From NCBI GenBank assembly GCA_026874595.1, contig CM049306.1, forward strand, positions 64,050,019 to 64,114,018: DNA of 64,000 nucleotides, written 5' to 3'. Shown here piece after piece: positions 59,561 through 64,000 of the stretch (within the stretch, counting starts at the first letter, position 1; each line of letters opens with the position of its first letter). Under the pieces are notes generated by a model. The model saw only the letters and a program-made list of their open reading frames with translations, did no database searches and was not told the origin of the DNA. The DNA is from Sipunculus nudus (taxonomy: Eukaryota > Annelida > Sipuncula > Golfingiida > Sipunculidae). The position numbers were made by a program, and so were the translations under genes.

Positions 59561-59755
59561 TTCAACATGCAACATTAAACAGAATTAATTAACTATACAT
59601 CATTATACTCTCTCAAAAATTTTGATCAGACATTTTCCCCAGTAATTCCCGGTACTAACCAGTTTTCCCCAGTTATTCCCAATTAATCCCAGGTTTTTCC
59701 CACTGTCGTGGAAAAACTAGTTTTTCCCGGGAAAAATAACAACCCTGGTAGTGGG

Positions 59756-60106
59756 TGGTCTCGTAACCATACTATCTACTGGAACACTACTGGTACTGGT
59801 TTCACGCATACTGCTGGTTTCAACATCATCAATTGTTTTATCCAGAGAAGACTGTTCTGGTTTTAATGGTATAACAGTTTCAACAAGCGGTTTTACTCAG
59901 GTTGTTAACCATCCTGCATGCCTTCTCCATATACCTTGCGTTTTGGTTGATAATGTGTACGAGACTGGACCTGTTTTCTTTACAATAACACCAGTTTTCC
60001 ATTTCTCAGGACCTCTGTAATTACGAGCCCATACTTTATCACCTTGTCCAAATGACTTTTCCTTCCCTAACACTTGCATTGACTGTGTAAACTGTCTCTT
60101 TCCCAC
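59756..60106 (-). pseudogene. Gypsy pol: integrase C-terminal GPY/F module and tail
   Basis: FGQGDKVWARNYRGPEKW, then GVIVKKTGPVSYTLST and GIWRRHAG match the order of the GPY/F module (x-GD-x-V-W-R, W-x2-G, GP-x-SY, RRH) found at the C-terminus of Gypsy-class integrases, where it contributes to target or DNA binding. The usual H-x-DQL end is altered to HAGWLTT and an in-frame stop follows. A polar tail rich in T, S, V and E continues to 59756, where the hAT element interrupts. Confidence 0.75.
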
Positions 60107-60179
60107 CTAAGCATGAAGGTCAGGTTTATCCAGCCTGGGGATTCACCAGTTGTTGCGTGAGGTGTGTTATGATACATTA

Positions 60180-60755
60180 AAGGCGGTTTGCTAGTTTTAG
60201 TGACAAGGAGCCCTGGTTTGCTTTCAGCCCCTGCTTACAAGTTCTTAACCAAACCATTAGTCGAAGGATGATAAGGTGCTGATGTTATATGCCAAATGCC
60301 TTTGCTTTTCACAAATGCCTGAAATACACAAATTGTGGCCCATTATCTGAAATGCTCCGTTCTGGTAAGCCATAACAACTAAATAGCTCTCTCAGTGTCT
60401 TGATTGTTATTTCAGAGGTTGTCAAATTCATTTGAAAAACTTTTGGCCATTTAGAATGTGCATCCACCACAATTAGGCCCTGGACGGGTCCAGCAAAGTC
60501 TATATGGATTATCTGCCATTTCTGTGTTGGCCAAATCCCTGGATAAAGAGGCATTGTTGTGGGTGGAGCCTGTATACATTGGAAGCTCTGACAGCTTTTA
60601 ACTGTGCTTTCCAAAACTGTGGGGTCACCAGACATAACAACGAGTGATGGCTTTCATGGGAACAATCCCTGAGTGACTATGTGTAGTTCCTATAATATCC
60701 TAGCATGTAACTTCACATGAACCATGATGCGTGTACCCCACATGAGGCGACCATC
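60180..60755 (-). pseudogene. Gypsy pol: integrase (zinc-binding motif and catalytic core), broken
   Basis: In frame pieces: a THSHSGIVPMKAITRCYVW block (N-terminal H-H part of the H2C2 finger) with a stop in place of the conserved second W. After a frame change comes the core, with WQIIHIDFAGPV (first Asp), VVDAHSKWPKVF and SISDNGPQF (second Asp). A further frame change gives HITSAPYHPSTNGLVKNL and a stop. The third acidic residue, a Glu expected right after the NG-x2 motif, reads Lys, so the D,D(35)E triad is lost. Integrase would insert the cDNA copy in the nucleus; this one cannot act. Confidence 0.8.
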
Positions 60756-61007
60756 TTAAACTGTTAGTTTGTTACAGTGATTCTGGAAGGGTGTATATTC
60801 AGTGCCATCTAACATTTTCCATCCTTTGTGAACATTCTCAGTCACACTTGCTAATACAGAATTCTTCTGACTAGCCTTATGAATCTGATCTGCACTCACT
60901 GGTAATACATACATCTGCACCAGCTGGTAGAGATCAACACCGTTGGTACTGGTAGCCTTGGAAGATTCATTGTCCAGCAGGAGTCTTGATAAACAATCTG
61001 CGTTCAC
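60756..61007 (-). pseudogene. Gypsy pol: linker between RNase H and integrase
   Basis: Begins NADCLSRLLLD, the conserved 'N.AD.LSR' phrase that follows RNase H in Gypsy-class pol, then a 70-residue spacer with DQIHKASQKNSVLASV, the region leading to the integrase finger. It ends with a frame change or stop at 60756. A further break separates it from the RNase H part at about 61008-61080. Confidence 0.75.
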
Positions 61008-61080
61008 ATTGTCGCGGCCTTTTCATGTATTCAATATGATAATTGTCAATATGATAATTGTGACCTGATGGAAATATGGC

Positions 61081-61613
61081 CTAATGCTGCAGCCTAGCTG
61101 CTGCCAACTGAGGTGTGCCTATCACATGATTGAAAATAGCAACTATTGGTCTATGATCTGTGGCAAGCCTAAAATGTCCACCGTACAAATAATCATGAAA
61201 TTTCTGTACCCCCCAGACAATGGCCAAACCTTCTTTTTCTAGCTGTGGGTAGTTTTTCTCTGACTGCGTAAGTGAATGAGATGCAAAAGCAACTGGTTTC
61301 TCTATGCCACTGTCCATTTCATGTAGGAGTTCCGCCACCTACTGTGTATGGTGAAGCGTGGCACACCACTTTGATGTCAAGTTCATGGTTATAATGTGTC
61401 AGCACCTGATCTGATACCATTAAGTCCTTTACCTTACAAAAGGCTTTGTCACACTCAGTTGTCCTGGTCCAAGTCTTGCCAGACTGTAACAGTTCATGTA
61501 AAGGATGTAAGACAGTAGACAAGTTTGGCAAAAACCTGGAATAGTAATTAACCATGCCCAACCATGACTGTAGTTGTGACAAGTTTTCTGGCCGTGGAGC
61601 TCCTTGGCAGCAC
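61081..61613 (-). pseudogene. Gypsy pol: RT connection and RNase H, frameshifted
   Basis: The upstream piece (61319-61582) has LQSWLGMVNYYSRFLPNLS, the classic region following RT, and ends CHASPYTVGG. The canonical catalytic Asp at the start of RNase H (C-D-ASP) is His here. A frameshift then leads to the piece at 61081-61338, with KPVAFASHSLTQSEKNYPQL, EKEGLAIVWG (catalytic Glu region) and ATDHRPI (another catalytic Asp). RNase H would remove the RNA strand during reverse transcription. Confidence 0.8.
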
Positions 61614-62300
61614 TTACTTTGTCAGGCGACTTGTGAGGCCCTCTGCATCAATAACAAATCCACAATACTGAATGCTGTCTTGGAAAAATTGGCACATCTT
61701 GCGTTTAGCCCGCAAGCCAAACTCCTGCAAACGAACTAACACATTTCTCAAGTTAGTAATATGTTCAGCATCATCTTTACACTTTGTATCGTTCAATCCC
61801 TGTAATATTTGATCCATTGTCCTTCGCAAAATGGACGGGGCGTTTGTGATCCAGAAAACAAGATGGTTGAATTGAAACAGTCCCAGATGTGTATTTATAG
61901 CCAAGAGATTCTTTGACTCCTCAGTCACCTCCATTTGGAGATAAGCCTGTGCAAGATCAATCTTACTAAAATGCTTGCCCCTACCAGTGTAGCAAAAAAT
62001 GTCATCAATAGGGGGTATCGGGTATTGTTCTTGCACTAAACATGGGCTTATTGATACTTTGAAGTCACCACAAATGCGAATCTGTCCATTTTGTTTAACT
62101 ACCGGTACTATTGGGGTTGCCCATTCAATATGTGACACCTTTGATATCACCTTAGATCTAGTTAGATTCTGTAATTCCTGTTCTAGTTTGGGACATAATG
62201 CGTAAGGAACAGTTCGAGCTTTGTGAAACCTGGGCAGGCTCTCTGGTTTCACAGCTATTCTAGCTTTTATTCCCTTTACAGTTCACAGTTCATCCTGGAA
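61614..62300 (-). pseudogene. Gypsy pol: reverse transcriptase, catalytic motif deleted
   Basis: About 210 residues in frame. Motifs in order: RTVPYALCPKLEQEL, EWATPIVPVVKQNGQIRICG, QYPIPPIDDIF, FSKIDLAQAYLQMEV (first catalytic Asp region), INTHLGLFQFNHLVF, APSILRRTMDQILQGL. The next block should be the Y-x-DD active-site loop. Instead the sequence runs directly from QGLNDTKC to KDDAEHITNLR, so the loop is missing, probably by a small deletion. Two stops lie just upstream (about 62290 and 62311). The motif spacing is closest to Gypsy-class elements of the Mag/K02A2.6-like type; lineage is inference. Confidence 0.85.
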
Positions 62301-62399
62301 AACATCACTTTACTCTTGCAGTACATTGTCAAGTCTGTTCACTTAATCATCCTATTGAGTGTCCATACACATAGCCTTTATACTACCCCAATCTAGGGG

Positions 62400-62815
62400 A
62401 ATTATCTGCAGCAAATCACTGCAAAACAGTGGCGGTCCCTTCTGATCAACAAAAAAACAACTTTAATGAGTGTACATTACCATTGCACTCAACAGACAAC
62501 TAAACAGTTCCAACTGGATTAATCAGCACTTCAGAGTTAGTCCTCAACAACACTGGAGTATCACTCAGTTCATAACTTGGAAATAATCAATAAACAATGA
62601 CTTTGACATAACTGTCACTGCGGACCCAGTGTCCAATTCCATTTTCACTGATTTTCCTTCAATCATTTGGGTAACCCATATAGGACGTCTGGACTCACAA
62701 TCAGAAATATCTGAAGAAACAGATGCAATCAAACGTTCTGACCCACTGTCACTGCTTGCCTCATCAATATGTAAAGAATGTAGGCCATCATCATGGTTAG
62801 GCCATCCTTAAAATA
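62400..62815 (-). pseudogene. Gypsy pol: aspartic protease domain
   Basis: Reading right to left: RPIWVTQMIEGKSVKMEL, the active-site DTGSA at 62619-62633, VTVMSKSLFIDYF, then after a stop GPPLFCSDLLQIIPLDW. The last phrase is the conserved C-terminal block of Gypsy-class protease (normally G-x-P-L-L-G-R-D-W). Retroelement protease cleaves the Gag-Pol precursor. Recognisable sequence stops near 62815; no gag, primer-binding site or LTR was found, so this is a 5'-truncated, LTR-less relic. Confidence 0.75.
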
Positions 62816-63240
62816 TTCTCTGTTGGGCTAACCCGGCCGGTCAAGTTTTTTGGCTGCGGCTGAAAATTTTTTTGGACATATCTGCAAATTAATATTTTTT
62901 TGTGTGAACTCCTGCAAGCGCGCCCGGGCCCGTAAAAACTGCCTTCAAGTAGTAGAAAAATAGCCCTTCTATTACATTCTTAGATGCCCTTAATTTCCCT
63001 AATGAAAAGTATTACCCGACGTTGCCGGTCGTTTAATTTGATCCTTAAAAATTAGTCAGGTTGTGCCTATATATACGTGGAACGATCGTTATACTCGTGC
63101 ACGAGAGAAGAAAAACCGCCGGGAAACGGCCATCAAATTTTGTTATTCTGGCGAAACAGGCCGATAAAAATATTGAGCAATTAGAAATGGTTCTTATTTG
63201 ATTACAAATAAAGCTGTCGCTTCTCGCTGTCGCATTAAAT
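62816..63240. other. No gene seen; CpG-richer stretch at 62900-62935
   Basis: Marks the sharp end of the retrotransposon relic. 'GCGCGCCCGGGCCCG' around 62918-62932 is unusual in this AT-rich window. No convincing frame. Confidence 0.4.
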
Positions 63241-63273
63241 GAAAGTTCTCTCGACATTCATACTGTCAACCGA

Positions 63274-63451
63274 CCAATGTTGACAATTAAACCATGTGAC
63301 ACTTAGATTTGCATAAACACGTGCCTGGAACACGCAGACGTTCTTGTGATTGGCGGAGCGATCACGTGTCACCGCCAGAGAGCCAATAAGAGGTTCGTAG
63401 TAAAAGTTCACCCCATGTGACTTCATTCAGGACTATTTTGGCGGGAAAATG
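63274..63451 (+). promoter_or_regulatory. Candidate promoter: CCAAT boxes, octamer, CACGTG, E2F-like site, ATG
   Basis: Within 180 bp: CCAAT at 63274-63278, ATTTGCAT octamer at 63307-63314, CACGTG at 63318-63323, ATTGG (CCAAT reversed) at 63349-63353, CACGTG at 63363-63368 and CCAAT at 63383-63387. TTTTGGCGGGAAAA, a near-palindromic E2F-type site, lies at 63436-63449 and overlaps an ATG at 63449. This grouping is typical of S-phase genes in animals (histone, replication or cell-cycle genes). The ATG opens a short frame (MFTAIGSVTL...) with a GGTAATA possible donor at about 63478, so a first exon is possible. The gene itself would lie beyond 64000. Motif evidence only. Confidence 0.4.
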
Positions 63452-64000
63452 TTCACTGCCATCGGGTCGGTTACGTTGGTAATAATTTTTCAGCCACAGT
63501 ACCCTATATTAAACAAATGATGCGGGCCTATTAAATGGAACCTGCAACTGACGATGTGTAACGCACAATTTACACAAATCAGATGTTTGGTATTACAAGA
63601 ACTGCGTAATTTTAATAGTTCTGTGGCGATCATGACACGGTTTTGCGACCACAGCTATCAGAACACACATACAATTTTAGCAACCTTCTTTTTTAGGTTG
63701 TGTTTCTTTTTAACTGTATTTGTTAAATTATTTCATTTTATTAATTGCCTTTAAAACAAACAGATATTTTCTGACCGTACGGCATTTCTTGTTTAGACGT
63801 AGACAAGATAGAGATCAACATTGCTCGCTCAGTCATTAATTACAGAAAAATAAAAAATGTCCAGCATTACTTCCATTAGGGACCGTGCCTCTCATTGGTA
63901 TTTTGTTTGTTTGTTTCTGATGCATTTTGCTGGTACCTCATTTACAAGAGTTTTAAAAAGTCAAGAAAGTAACAATAGATTGGCAAAAATATATTGAGAA
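63452..64000. other. Unassigned; would be 5' UTR or intron if the promoter is real
   Basis: AT-rich with 'GTTTGTTTGTTT'. Frames such as 63554-63754 show no domain. Nothing else supported. Confidence 0.35.

Larger units (their letters stand above)
58778..59747. mobile_element. hAT-like element, 970 bp, 8-bp target duplication
   Basis: Ends CAGGGTTGTTA and TAACAACCCTG are inverted repeats. GTAGTGGG occurs on both sides (58770-58777 and 59748-59755). An 8-bp duplication with CAGGG-type ends is diagnostic of the hAT superfamily. Subterminal regions are rich in TTTTTCCC and GGTAAATACC palindromes. It holds a BED-finger remnant (58880-59011, minus) and a CA/TA microsatellite, but no transposase catalytic region. 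It is inserted in the 3' end of a Gypsy-class pol pseudogene. Confidence 0.85.

Overview
This is eukaryotic, AT-rich, gene-poor DNA, probably from the intron or intergenic space of a marine invertebrate. A mollusc is my best guess, because the dominant repeats (terminal hairpin, tetranucleotide CCGT array, tandem core, fixed 3' tail) resemble the 'pearl'/HINE-type repeats described in bivalves. That is inference: no host gene here fixes the taxon. I see no rRNA, tRNA, CRISPR or operon structure. Nearly all short open frames lie inside repeats and are not genes.

Layout. Positions 1-16836 and 17611-47042 are almost entirely layered, non-autonomous Helitron-like (Helentron/HINE-type) elements, all on the + strand. 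There are three families. Family 1 runs from TAGCTCAGCTGAC to GACCCATGGGTCCCTTGT. Family 2 runs from TGTATCCGCC to GTATTCTAGT. Family 3 runs from TAGCAAACCTGTG to GGCCTTGT. Each has a terminal sequence repeated inverted just before a 3' hairpin, and each inserts between two T residues without target duplication. They are nested in each other up to about four levels. The window also holds enough uninterrupted paralogous 'empty' sites to fix many junctions to the base. Two cut-and-paste MITE types (a TTA/TAA-duplicating Harbinger-like one and a TTAA-flanked one) are also nested in them.

Positions 16837-17610 are an island of apparently unique host DNA with one good candidate coding exon (17033-17085, flanked by splice sites). 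Positions 47043-53427 are mostly unique, with a possible decayed ORF (48954-49329) and two tandem arrays. Positions 53428-58300 are again mosaic repeat DNA, including an inverted partner (54775-55607) of the split repeat at 41248-47042.

Positions 58694-62815 (minus strand) are a broken Gypsy-class pol gene: protease, reverse transcriptase, RNase H, integrase and GPY/F tail. It carries frameshifts, stops and lost catalytic residues, and its 3' end is split by a 970-bp hAT-like element with an 8-bp target duplication and a BED-finger remnant. Positions 63274-63449 have a cluster of CCAAT, octamer, CACGTG and E2F-type motifs that looks like a promoter of a cell-cycle or histone-type gene reading rightward out of the window.

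How it works together: this is mainly a record of transposition. Helitron-like elements repeatedly targeted T-rich spots inside each other, apparently always in one orientation. Cut-and-paste elements were added later, and at least one composite (family 1 carrying family 2) exists in two copies. No element in the window encodes a visible Rep/helicase or intact transposase, so the enzymes must act in trans.
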